From assembly GCA_030998225.1 (NCBI GenBank), contig JAPYXD010000608.1, positions 8,090,501 to 8,154,500 on the forward strand: a stretch of DNA of 64,000 bases, in the 5' to 3' direction. Made by a program: the position numbers and the translations under genes. The first letter of the stretch is position 1, and every line of letters starts with the position of its first letter. This DNA is from Diplolepis rosae (Eukaryota; Arthropoda; Insecta; Hymenoptera; Diplolepididae). Positions 43,262 through 52,829 of this stretch are shown here, piece after piece. Below the pieces are notes generated by a model. The model had not been told where the DNA came from. It searched no databases and saw only the letters and a list, made by a program, of their open reading frames with translations.

Positions 43262-43850
43262 TCTTTTGTTCTCGAAAATTGACCAAGTATCTGTCCTGGT
43301 CAACTATGCGGAGCTGAAGATTATGTATTGCCTTAACAGTGATCGGAAGGTAAATTACATGTGCAGGTGCTTCAACGATCTCATATCCTGGTGGAACTGT
43401 TGGAAAGAATTCATGAATGGTGTGTACTTTGCGATTATTTATGTATGCTCCAGTTGTAAACTACACTCAAATCGTAGAACATTTACTCTAAGAATTGATA
43501 CAGGCAAATCAGACACATGAACTTTGTTGGCTTCAAGAAAATGTTCCTTAAATCCTAATAATTGCCCAATAGAATCCTCAGGTTTAAAATTTACTCTCTG
43601 ATTACACTTTATTTCACTGCATAACGTGTTATTATTAGGCTTAATGTTTATTACTGTACTTTTATCTTTCAAATTTGTTTCAACAAACTATTCCAACTCA
43701 ATTTTATTATTTGATACTATTACACTTGAAAAGCTTCCAGTCATCAAAGACTGTTGTATTAATCTCTCAATTCCTTCAGTTTCATAACTTCCAGGAGGTA
43801 CCATTACCACTTGGTTACCGATGGAAATTTGAGGCACAAATGCCCACATT
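43262..43850 (-). pseudogene. Polinton/Maverick capsid-like protein (probably minor capsid), broken
   Basis: Read leftwards from about 43850: NQVVMVPPGSYETEGIERLI, a stop near 43696, then EIKCNQRVNF, SIGQLLGF and VHVSDLPVSILRVNVLRFEC. After a frameshift near 43440 come HTIHEFFPTVPPGYEI and LQLRIVDQDRYLVNF, ending near 43265. This order matches a jelly-roll structural protein found next to the protease in insect Mavericks. I take it as the single-jelly-roll minor capsid protein, but the exact capsid role is from memory of the family. One stop and at least one frameshift make it inactive. Confidence 0.7.
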
Positions 43851-44198
43851 CAAATGTATCATAATTTTAATATATCTCATGATTATATTTCATGAAGCTA
43901 CCATCGCTTAAATATTTGATGAGATCAATTGGTGGATGAAGGTTATCAAAACTGCCAAAGTATATCATTTCATTATTACTTTTTTATATGCCACCCAATG
44001 TGTTCCAAGACCTTCTTTATCATCAAGATTGATGATGGCTGACTCGTATTGTTGAGGCCCCTTTGCATGTAATGAATTTCACATAAAGACTCCACGAAAA
44101 TGGGAAATCTTTACAGCTCTGGCATATTTAAGCAAGTCAAAATCAGTTAGGGCACGGTGAGGTAGCTTTAGTGCAAGTTTTTTTTCTGTTTCTTTCAT
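43835..44198 (-). pseudogene. Polinton/Maverick adenain-like cysteine protease, broken
   Basis: Start ATG at 44198 (MKETEKKLALKLPHRALTDF). The frame has ISHFRGVFM followed by TGA near 44082, then YESAIINLDDKEGLGTHWVA with the catalytic His. After a frameshift, FGSFDNLHPPIDLIKYL and CGHLCLKF follow with the catalytic Cys motif. This family (C5-like, adenain) matures virion proteins in Polintons and adenoviruses. The end overlaps the start of the capsid remnant in another frame, which suggests a deletion between the two genes. Confidence 0.8.
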
Positions 44199-44219
44199 GT
44201 TCGTTTATTTTTTATTCCC

Positions 44220-44865
44220 TTGCCTTGGTGAAAGGACTGAATGTAAAGACTAAGTCCTTGTCGGTTTCCTTAATTCTTCAGTGAAGTTTCTATGAGGGTA
44301 GTTTAAATTATTATATTAAATTAGCAACTTATAAATGCGAAGGGTGATTAGCCCTTTAATAAGGATGTAATAATATCAGTACTCTCATATAATACTACTT
44401 TTAATTAACTTAACAGATTTGTGCTTCGAAATGCGGAAATTATAGTTCAATACGTGTTAATTTAAGAATTTATTCATTTAAGGGTTGTTTACCCCCAAAT
44501 AAGGGTTTATTCATATAATTTGTTTCCAAAACTTCTTTCTATTGTATAATTTAACAAGAGTAAAATTATTTCTTCATTAAAAATAATCTATTTTTAAATT
44601 TAAGCAAGATTTTTTATTAGGGGTATACACGACTACGGGTAGTTTTATCCATTATAAGGGCGAAAAATAATAGTTGCACTATCGGTCAAATATGTTTTGA
44701 CGTACACATAATTACTGCCAAGTTTCATTCAAATCGCTCGGCTATAAGTGGTTAAAATAATAAAAATATCATTTTTGACCGAAACTTCAGGGGCTCATTT
44801 CACCCCTTAAAACTTATTTTGTGCAGATAAGAAAAAAGACGTGTCTCTTAGTTCTTGATGCTCTA
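44220..44865. other. Unassigned DNA inside the Polinton relic
   Basis: AT-rich; no Polinton gene was recognised. A major capsid gene would be expected in a full element and is absent. Confidence 0.4.
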
Positions 44866-45036
44866 TCACATATTTAAAGGAGAAAAAAATCGGAGGCGGA
44901 CACCTAAGAAACATTCCTTGTTAGTACCAGGTCCACAATATTGATAACCTGGTAAATGTAATTCAGACGGTAACTTGTTGATAATGCTGTTAACCAAGCC
45001 TTCACACTTCTTCATATTCTCTCGATGTACAATCAT
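44866..45036 (-). pseudogene. Maverick-associated phospholipase A2-like protein, N-terminal fragment
   Basis: ATG at 45036 (or 45015), read leftwards: VNSIINKLPSELHLPGYQYC followed by GPGT. YxGPGT is the calcium-loop start of the parvovirus-type PLA2 domain, common in insect Maverick-like proteins. The frame then diverges and stops at 44866, before the catalytic His-Asp motif, so it is truncated. It is transcribed away from the ATPase gene, with a short shared promoter region between them. Confidence 0.65.
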
Positions 45037-45076
45037 TCTGCACTCTACAAAAGCTTGCGAGCGACTGACTTGCAAG

Positions 45077-45112
45077 CTATAAAAGCACTGTATTTATACT
45101 TTGCAGTCAGTC
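45077..45112 (+). promoter_or_regulatory. TATA box and arthropod initiator upstream of the Polinton ATPase
   Basis: CTATAAAAGC at 45077-45086 is a strong TATA box. TCAGT, the arthropod initiator core, follows at about 45106-45110, roughly 30 bp downstream. The first ATG is at 45119, so a transcript would have a very short leader. Seen in sequence; activity unknown. Confidence 0.55.
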
Positions 45113-45118
45113 GATTTC

Positions 45119-45559
45119 ATGATGCAGGTTGAGCCACAACCCATTAAGCTTCCAGTCGAAAATATAGACACCCTTGTTCAAGCTACGCGAAATAAAGTGA
45201 AACGTCAAGCGAGTCTACTTTCAGACAGTATCCGTGCAGTATTTTGTGGACCATCAAATTGTGGTAAAACAAATGCACTGCTTTCTCTAATCTTACATCC
45301 AAATGGTCTCACATTTGAAAATATTTATCTCTACTCGAAATCTCTACAACAGCCCAAATATAAGTTCTTGGAAAAAGTACTCAATGATGTAGAAGGCGTC
45401 GAGTACTTCCCATTTAGTGATCGTGAACAACTTCTTCCCCTTGGCAAAGCTAAACCTAATTCTATATTCATTTTTGATGATATTGCTTGTGAGAAACAGG
45501 ACAGTGTTAGAGCCTTCTTTTGTATGGGTAGACATGTGGATGTTGATAGTTTCTATTAA
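45119..45559 (+). pseudogene. Polinton/Maverick packaging ATPase (FtsK/HerA type), C-terminally truncated
   Basis: The start chosen is ATG 45119 (MMQVEPQPIKLPVENID), just after the TATA/initiator; an upstream TTG in frame is unlikely. Walker A is GPSNCGKT (residues ~44-51) and Walker B is SIFIFDD (~115-121). GRHVDVDSFY follows, then TAA at 45557-45559. The continuation CQTYAHISK in the same frame is typical of the family but is soon lost, where a deletion joins the gene to the next one. In Polintons this ATPase is thought to pump DNA into capsids. Confidence 0.88.
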
Positions 45560-46368
45560 TGTCAGACGTATGCTCACATATCCAAACTCCATTGCAAAAG
45601 TTATCAAACATAACTGATGCATCCATCAGAGAAAGTAAGATCAAAAAGATAGAGAAAGAAGAAAATGATTCTTCGTTTATAAGTGCTGTTGATAATGATG
45701 AAGAGTTTGATAGAACTCTACTTCAAGAGGGTAATGCTCATGATGCTCAAGAAGAATATAAAAAGTTGACAAACAAGTTTCTTAAATTGCTGAATAAAAA
45801 TAGGAAACAATATTTGGATATGATTTATGGAGTACATAAACTTCCTGATGGTTCACTTATGATTGGTAACACACCAATTAGTTTTGAAGGTCTGTACATT
45901 AACATTGGTGGTCAGAAAGACTATTTCAACACAACTGATTTGCTTGAGCTCTTGTTCAAGCAAAAACCTGATGAAACTTTCATAAGTCCCAGTGATTTGG
46001 AGAATTATAAAGAAATTCTCATCCTCACAAATGCTCATAAGAAAAATTATAGTCCCACTCAACCTATTCATTCAAACATTAACAATTTCAACTATACAAA
46101 TACTATCTCAAAACTTTTCAAGAATTGATCACCATCTAAAAGAGTAGGAGGTTTATTCAAATGAAATAAAAACAAGAAATATGTCTTGCCACAATTTATA
46201 GTGGCACAAAGAAATTCAATTTTAGAATATGTCTATTGGTATGACCCAAATGAGCTTGTTGATCGTCTTCGTCTGCTGATATCGTCTCAAGCGTCAGGAA
46301 ATCTAAACCAGAATGATGAGATTATGTCCATCATTGAAGAGTTGCGAGAAGCTGGAATCATATATTAA
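45559..46368 (+). pseudogene. Conserved Maverick protein of unknown function, two TGA stops
   Basis: One frame from 45559 to 46368 is broken only by TGA at 46126-46128 and TGA near 46165. It has an acidic coiled N-terminal part (RESKIKKIEKEENDSSF), then LLNKNRKQYLDMIYGVHKLP, GSLMIGNTPISFEG and LLELLFKQKP. It closes with YDPNELVDRLRLLISSQASG and IIEELREAGIIY. I recognise this pattern from uncharacterised proteins beside the ATPase in insect Mavericks. The N-terminus is fused by deletion to the ATPase end, and its ATG overlaps the ATPase TAA. Confidence 0.7.
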
Positions 46369-46381
46369 GCAATAGAGTCGA

Positions 46382-47935
46382 CTAAATTCTCAGAATTAAA
46401 ATGAGAATTGATGTGTTCGGACGATCTCTAAATCGAGCTACTAAATCTTCATTAAAGATTGCTCGACTGTGAAAATTAGGTCTTGAAATAAGGGCCTCTA
46501 CTCCATACCTACCTTCCCACTTTGTCACGAGTTTAACGTCTATGTGTTTACGCACGTTCTTCATTGTTTTACCGTAGACTGCATTGTTCATGAGTTTGAA
46601 TAAGTTTTTCTCAAACTCATTTTTAGCACTTGTTCTCATTGATATATTAAAATCAATGTAAGGCTTGAGCCATTGTGACTGATTAAATCTCAATACTCGG
46701 TAAATTTTGAGTATCTTAAGACCGTTTGCAATAGCTTTCTTGAGTGCGCGATAATGGAGGACGTGCTTTCGTTTCGGTAGAAGAGTAGTCAAGAGCTTCT
46801 CCTGGTTTGATCCTGGTGGTTTCGAGTGCTCAGGGCAGAAAGGGAAATCACTGTGAGTATTATGAAGTTCTTCAGGGTAATCTAGATCTACTTCTAGTAT
46901 ATAACCAACAGATGAATCATCAGAAATGTTGAAATTAAAACTATTGTCAACATTTAATACCCACTCAAAAATACCAAATGGAAGTGCTTGAGCTATTGCC
47001 CAACCATAAAGGTTATTTGCGTCAAAGTAAATTACGTAATCGATCTCCTCATTTTCATTGTGACAGTCCATATATGGATTATTGACTTTAGCGTAACGGT
47101 TAGAGCATTTACTCACTCCACCCTTTCTGCCTAGCTCAATAAACATTATTTTATCAATGTCAGTGAGAAGTTCTAATTTTATTTTCGTATACTTGAACAT
47201 GGCATCCCAAGATAAACCAGGAGTCGCATAATAGTGTGCTGAACCACGTTCGTATGCTTTTAGACACTGGTTTCGAAAATTTTAAGATATCTGCGAGCAA
47301 TAAGACATCTGTTTTCATGAACAGGTGCACATAGTCGCCAAGATTTTTACACTTCAACTCAGACCATACCCGTTCTGCATGTTCATAGTCTTCGTCAGTA
47401 ACTGTAGAGTCATTCAAAGTGCTAAAGAATTTTTCATTCGCTGGTAACTGTGTCTCTTTGACTTTTTCCCTAGAATCAAAGTATTTCTAAGGAAAAACAT
47501 CTTTTCGCGTAAGCAATTGAATTTTTTCTTTACTTAAATATGAAAACGTTAAACTTACGATTGGATATTCATCTATGTATGATGCTAATTTAATTGATAA
47601 AGCCATGAAACGGAATGAGTCTATAAACCAGAATTTAATTTCACTATTATTAATATTTTTTGTGAAGCTGATATATTTCTTTTTATTCAAAAGAAGTAGG
47701 TGGACTTGACCTTTAAATTGAGTGGGAATCACGCGAATGATAAAGTGAGCACCATACCCAATTAAATTATGTAAAACAACGGGTATGGTCCGAGAAACTT
47801 GATAGCCCAAGTTACAATCTTCATCAGCAGGGCCTCGGCATTTACCAGTAAGGTGACAATGGTCTCTAACTTTCTTATTTTCTTTGGGAGTAATATTCTG
47901 TTTACAAATGTGAGAGATGATAGAGCATGCTTTGT
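46382..47935 (-). pseudogene. Polinton/Maverick protein-primed DNA polymerase B, broken and truncated
   Basis: From the right: VRDHCHLTGKCRGPA, a Cys/His insert typical of Maverick PolB. The exonuclease region follows (VVLHNLIGYGAHF, then LTRKDVF), then after a frameshift LKTDVLLLADI. After another shift near 47200 comes LLTDIDKIMFIE, then motif A YFDANNLYGWAIAQALP and motif B FEKNLFKLMNNAVYGKT. It ends at KWEGRYG and SRPNFHS near 46420. The motif C region (DTD) is missing. At least two frameshifts and a 3' truncation make it inactive. It faces the preceding gene head to tail-end, 13 bp apart. Confidence 0.88.
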
Positions 47936-48625
47936 TCTATATTATCATGTGAAAATCTCAAAATCGGGATTTTGGTCATTAGGCCTCTTTCTACAGGCCG
48001 GGTCACAATTTTGAAATTTTTGTATGCGAATGAGTCGGTTTTATACATCATTTGATATTTTTTTTAGGATAAAGAATACATGTGAAACTGTACAAACTAT
48101 TTGTGCTAAATTTTACTCATTACAATTCGGTATGGAGTCACACAACACGTACTTTTCAGTTTTCCGATGACCTTGCTGCAAGAATCCAATTACTTTAAGA
48201 AGCAAGTCACTTTACATGAACATCGAAAAAGCCAGCGCAAATCCCATTACATGTGGGAGTAGGGACGAGCATGAAAATGGTCGTGCGTGTGACGTAAAAG
48301 TATTGGGGCACTGCTCTGTCGTGTCTGGACACAGCTCTGCTGTTAAAAGCATAGCGTGTCCAGAACATGGCTGCTTCGTGCGCAAAAATGCAAAGCCTTG
48401 TACATTTGAACTGCGCATGCGTTTACTAAAATCCATTACGACTACACAAGATCGATGAAATCAAAATGGCCGGGACTAGTCGTGACATATCAAGTGTAAT
48501 GACTAGCGCCGCAAACAACTACAATACTAGATTAGATTCAAGTGTACGCATAAAAACTCGTATACGCACCGGAGTCACATAAAATAGAATACGTGCCAAT
48601 GCACACAATTCGGGAAATTACGAGA
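47936..48625. other. Unassigned DNA at the right edge of the Polinton relic
   Basis: No gene recognised. No Polinton integrase or terminal inverted repeat was seen here or to the left of 43262. Confidence 0.4.
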
Positions 48626-48755
48626 CTCGCGACAATGCTCGCAGGACTGATCGCGCCTCAGCTTCGTCTCGGCTTCGTCTCGGCTTCGTCTCGGCTTTGC
48701 CTCAGCTACGTCTCGGCTACGCCTTGGCTCCGATCTCCTGCGAGCATTGTCGATC
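48626..48755. repeat. Inverted repeat around a CTCGGCTTCGT minisatellite
   Basis: CGACAATGCTCGCAGGA (about 48630) and TCCTGCGAGCATTGTCG (about 48736) are perfect inverted copies. Between them lie about seven diverged 11-12-bp units of the type CTCGGCTTCGT. GC content is far above the surroundings. Confidence 0.75.
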
Positions 48756-49147
48756 GTCACGCAATAACCTTCATTGTGCGCCCAGGCACGTAATATACTA
48801 TTAAATTCTTATCTAAATATATTTTAAATTTAGAAGATTTAAGGATTGAAAATGATTGCCTTCACAGACAGTTGCATTTCATTTTTGCATTTGCTTAAAA
48901 TTTTGTTTGCAATTGTTTTTTATCAAGACCCTCAATATTCAGGCTCATAATTTTTCGTAAGAAGCTTAATTTGAATTTTAGATTTAATTTTTCCATTTTG
49001 GGTTATGTTCAAGTTCAAATTTGGGGAACTCTGGTTCAGAATAGAATGTTAACAAAATATCCCCAAATTCGGGATAGGTTTAGAAGTTTTTAGAAAAGTT
49101 TAGAATTGATAAATTCCAAGATAAATAAAAATGAATCTAAATCTCAC
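48756..49147. other. Unassigned DNA
   Basis: AT-rich; nothing recognised except the donor-like GAG|GTGAGA (minus strand) at its right border. Confidence 0.4.
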
Positions 49148-49316
49148 CTCGCATTATTTTGTAAGTCAATGTGTTTTTGAACGGTAAATTGTTCTTTCCT
49201 CTTCCGCTTGCGCTGAAACCTTCTTGTATTTCTTTGCCAATTAATGTTTTTAAGATGTTAGGGATGGCTTCCTTGATGTTGGACGATCGGCGTGTGGCAA
49301 CCGCCATTAATGTGTT
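49148..49316 (-). CDS. Candidate further exon of the acidic nuclear-type gene
   Basis: On the minus strand, between TTCTGTTTCAG and GAG|GTGAGA, one frame is open over all 169 bp: MAVATRRSSNIKEAIPNILK, then KEIQEGFSASGRGKNNLPFK. The composition and the 'F..SGRG...PF' pattern recall DUF4806-type insect domains, weakly. The interval to the preceding stop-containing exon is too short for an intron, so it would need alternative splicing with an upstream exon. Not proven to be coding. Confidence 0.35.
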
Positions 49317-49333
49317 CTGAAACAGAACAAAAG

Positions 49334-49599
49334 CTACATGCTTTTGTCTAAGTTTTTCCTTTTATTCCGTGATTTATGAATACGCTCCTCTTCAGCTGGT
49401 TGTTCTAAAACAGGTATCTGCTCTTCGATCACATTATTCTCGACTACTGTAAGTTCAACTTCTATTGCATCTTCAGGATTAGATTCTTCGAAAACGTTAT
49501 TTTCGCCACTTTCTTGTATTTCGTCCTCATCTGTTTTTTGTTCTTCTGAATTCTGGTCCTCGTCAGTCTCCTTTTCAGAGAGCGTTTCGACATCGATCA
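49334..49599 (-). CDS. Small acidic protein, second coding exon
   Basis: Follows the acceptor AAATTACAG. Two bases complete a Val codon started in exon 1, then 87 codons and TAG at 49334-49336. The sequence is highly acidic (ETLSEKETDEDQNSEEQKTD, EDAIEVELTVVEN) and ends with a basic tail RNKRKNLDKSM. The exact phase match with exon 1 across a 2.2-kb intron supports splicing. Total length is 110 residues. I do not recognise the family. Basic clusters at both ends suggest a nuclear protein. Confidence 0.6.
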
Positions 49600-49756
49600 C
49601 TGTAATTTAATAGGTTTATTATTGTACGTATAAATTATAAATTGACGCATAAACAGTCATTAAAGATCATTATTTAAAAATCAATAATTCAATTTCCAAT
49701 TATTACTTTGCGATTTTGATCTACTTCAATTTATATCACTACGAAGTTCCAATATA

Positions 49757-51417
49757 CAGGGTGTCTAAAAAGTCCCGGGACGGTTAGATATTTCCTCAGG
49801 TAAAATATTTTTCAAAAAAGTGAAGGTCATTCCTGAAGTAAATTTCAACGAGTAATTCAATGGTGACCTTCATTTTGACCTTGGAGTTGACCTTCATGAC
49901 TTTCTCAAGGTCAACCTTGTTTTTTTATATGGAAACCCCCTTTCTTGCATTTGCAATCGATAGAGCAGAAAATTCTACGTTCAGATACGTACCCAAGTCA
50001 TAGGCCAATTGTAACGTTCCAGGTCAGTTAAAGGTTATTTGAAATAAACAAAGTTTTCCAAGAGGTCAGTGCAATTTCTGAAGTAAATTTCAACGAGAAA
50101 TTCATTGGTGAGCTCTGTATTGATCTTCGTTACAGCGTTTTGAATATTTTAAAATCATATGTATAGAAAATTTTTCATTAAAAGGTCCAGGAGTTCTGGT
50201 GAGAGTTTTGTTCCTCCCCAAAGAGTTATATCGAAAAGTCCTATACCGTTTTCCGATACTTAAGTCAATACCTCAGGCGATACCATAAGTCCTATACCGT
50301 TTTTCTATCTCCATACGAATATTACGAATCGCAACTAAATTCACGTATTGCGAGTACATACTTACTATCTTTCGCTAGAAGATTATTATGACGCAAGCTA
50401 AACTTTCGGAACGAGAGAGGGTATCTGTATTGATTATGCATGGTTGGGGAGATCGAGTTCGATCTTATGATCAAGTTTGTTTGCTTTTTAATCGCACTTT
50501 TCGTAATGGAGAAGGGTTAAACCTGTCTCAAAATCAACAATTGAAAGAACTGTAAGGCGCGTTATGAATCATAAAGGACCTTCAGAGAACTGGTCGGCCA
50601 AAATCTGCAGGATCTGAGGAGATGCAGATAGACATAGCCCAAGCATTTGCTGAAAACCCACACCTTAGTTTACGTCGAGCTAGTGATGAGCGTGACGTTG
50701 CTCCTGAGACAGTGCGAAATATTTTAAAAAGCATTAATTTCCATCCTTACAAAGTTCATCTGGTGAAATTATGTTGGACAGAATTGATATAGATCCTCTT
50801 TTTTTGTAGAAAACAGTATTTTCAGATGAAGCTACTTTCACTTTAAAAGGTGAAGTTAACAGGCAAAGTTGTAGATATTGGTCCGACACAAATCCTAATT
50901 GGATGTTGGAGAGTCACACACAATATCCACAAAAGATTAATGTTTGGACCGGTATCTTGAATGGTACATTGATACGCCCTTTTTTCATCGATGGTAATCT
51001 CAATGCCCGTGAATATAAAGAGTTTCTCAGAAACCAAATTGTAGCAAGAATACGGGAGATTACAGGCGATAATTTTCAAAATATTTGGTTCCAGCAGGAT
51101 GGAACAGCGGCTCATTACGGTAGGGAGGTTCGAGCATATTTGGATACTCAGTTCCCTTATAGGTGGATTGGAAGAAGGGGTGAAATCGAGTGGCCTGCTA
51201 TATCTCCTGATCTGCCGCCTCTCGACTACTTTCTTTGGGGTTATTTAAAGAGCAAAGTATACTCAACGCAACCCCAAAGCTTAGACGAATTGCAGAATCG
51301 GATTCTGCAAGAGACTACTTTGATTGATAGGGTGATAATTCGTAATGCTGTAACTCATTTTTCCAATCGCTTACCTGAGGAAATATCCAACCGTCCCCGG
51401 ACTTTTTAGGCACCCTG
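49757..51417. mobile_element. Tc1/mariner-superfamily element with ~46-bp TIRs in the intron
   Basis: The ends CAGGGTGTCTAAAAAGTCCC and the inverted copy ending TTTTTAGGCACCCTG are flanked by TA (49755-49756, 51418-51419). The TIRs extend for about 46 bp (to CCTCAGGTAA). Length is 1661 bp. The transposase lies on the + strand, opposite to the host gene. Confidence 0.93.
50388..51409 (+). pseudogene. Transposase of the Tc1/mariner-superfamily element, frameshifted
   Basis: ATG 50388 (MTQAKLSERERVSVLIMHGW) opens a helix-turn-helix region. A frameshift near 50525, another near 50578 (into LQRTGRPKSAGSEE) and stops near 50790 break the frame. The catalytic half is mostly open: [12 protein letters not shown] (first Asp), [14 protein letters not shown] (second), then [20 protein letters not shown] (third). 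It ends at TAG 51407-51409 inside the right TIR. It belongs to the same broad group as the remnant at 794-1140. Confidence 0.9.
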
Positions 51418-51832
51418 TATAATCAAAAGAATGTTCTATAGCTTATACAAATATTTGAATTTTTTCAAATCCATGGCTGCATTAAATAGTATTTATATTT
51501 AAGTTATTTTCCTATGGAATTTGTCAAAAATATAAAGATATGAAAATTTGAAAAAGTTTAAAAATAAATTTTTTGGAAAATTCCTCAGAGCGTGCGTAAC
51601 GATGACCATATCTATTGTATCCAATCGTATTAATTTTATTTTTTAAATGTTTCAATGTGCTACTTTTGCACATTGTATTAAGGTTGAACTGGATCGAAAA
51701 AACAGACTTTGTAAACAAATTTTTTTTGCCAATTTGTAGTTTACCCAGGTGTTTTAATACATTTTTTACAAAGTTATTCTTATTTATTGTATTGTAATTT
51801 TCAACTCACTCTCATAAGTAATTATAACATAC

Positions 51833-51899
51833 CTGAGGTCAGATCAGAAGTTGAATCAACTTTTTGTCGCTTTGAAGGCGTTCTGTTTTCTTCGGACAT
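51833..51899 (-). CDS. Small acidic protein, first coding exon
   Basis: ATG at 51899: MSEENRTPSKRQKVDSTSDL then TS, ending TCAG|GTATGT at 51833. PSKRQKVD is a plausible nuclear localisation signal. The exon itself begins at 51917 after ATTTCAG, leaving an 18-bp untranslated leader. That implies an upstream non-coding exon, and one is visible (donor at 52329). One base is carried over to the exon at 49599. Confidence 0.6.
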
Positions 51900-52328
51900 T
51901 TTTAGGACCGAGACAATCTGAAATCAAGTGTTAGTTTCAGTGCAAGAAAATAAGCGAACTAAGCTTAGTATTTTTCCACAACCTAATGCGAAAGTCAAAT
52001 AAAGTTCTCATTCAAAAGACTGGAAAAATACTGTACAAAATATAATACAGATAGACACTTTTGCAAAAATCGTTTTCCCTGACTCAGGGGGTCTCAAAAG
52101 CAACCCAATAAAAAAAAGTCCAGAAATGTGAAAAGCCCTTGTAAATGGCAACTTATCTATGTAACTTTAAAACTTACGTTAACCATATAAATGAACCACG
52201 TAAACTTCCCAAATTTCACGAAGAAACTGTAGCTGCAATTGACCTGATCAAGACTAAATAAAAATAACCATATACAGCGCAATATAGGAATGAAATCCAT
52301 TAATATATTATTATATTGAATTACTTAC

Positions 52329-52420
52329 TTTCTTTCTAGAAGAAAATAAAAGAAATCCGCATTCACAGCAGTCGAGTAGCACGTTGCGGCGTATAAGGAA
52401 ACTATGAACGCGGGAAGGAG
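52329..52420 (-). other. Candidate 5' non-coding exon of the acidic-protein gene
   Basis: On the minus strand GAAA|GTAAGTAA at 52329 is a strong donor and lies about 410 bp upstream of the acceptor at 51918. The transcription start is unknown; 52420 is a guess. Confidence 0.4.
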
Positions 52421-52433
52421 AGTCAAGATTGTG

Positions 52434-52504
52434 AGCCAATCAAGTTACGTGAAAATTGCGGTAAATTTTAAAGTAATTTTAATGATACTTACTAGCCAAT
52501 CAAG
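52434..52504. promoter_or_regulatory. Two identical CCAAT-box elements, probable promoter
   Basis: AGCCAATCAAG occurs twice, at 52434 and 52494, 60 bp apart, just upstream of the putative minus-strand 5' exon. The CCAAT core is NF-Y-like. The promoter could be bidirectional. Confidence 0.35.
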
Positions 52505-52829
52505 AAGGAGAGTTTACTTCAGAACAAAGATTTCATATTTCAGGGGAGAAGATATTGCTGATCATTTACTGGCTGCCAGCGAAGTACTGCTTCCAGCTTA
52601 CCTGCTTTGTAAGTATAGACACATTTTAACAGAAAGAAAATTAGATCAGTGTTTTGAACTATTGTCGCGAGACCGGTGATAATTCCGAAGGAAAAATTAA
52701 GAGACGAACCAGCCGAAGAATTAACTGCTCGCTCTTGTTGTGGGCCTCTTTTACATTTTTCCATATAAATTGACGGTCAGCGTATATCCTGACGTAGTCA
52801 TATCATCCTAGAGGAGAAGGGGCCCTATA
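52505..52829. other. Unassigned DNA
   Basis: The frame at 52404-52679 (+) crosses this part but shows no known motif. A CATATTTCAG acceptor and a TTT|GTAAGT donor near 52608 could mark a small exon, without other support. Confidence 0.3.

Noticed and set aside
45101..45118. Upstream start for the Polinton ATPase
   Set aside because: The codon is TTG and it lies in front of or on the predicted initiator; the ATG at 45119 is the better start.
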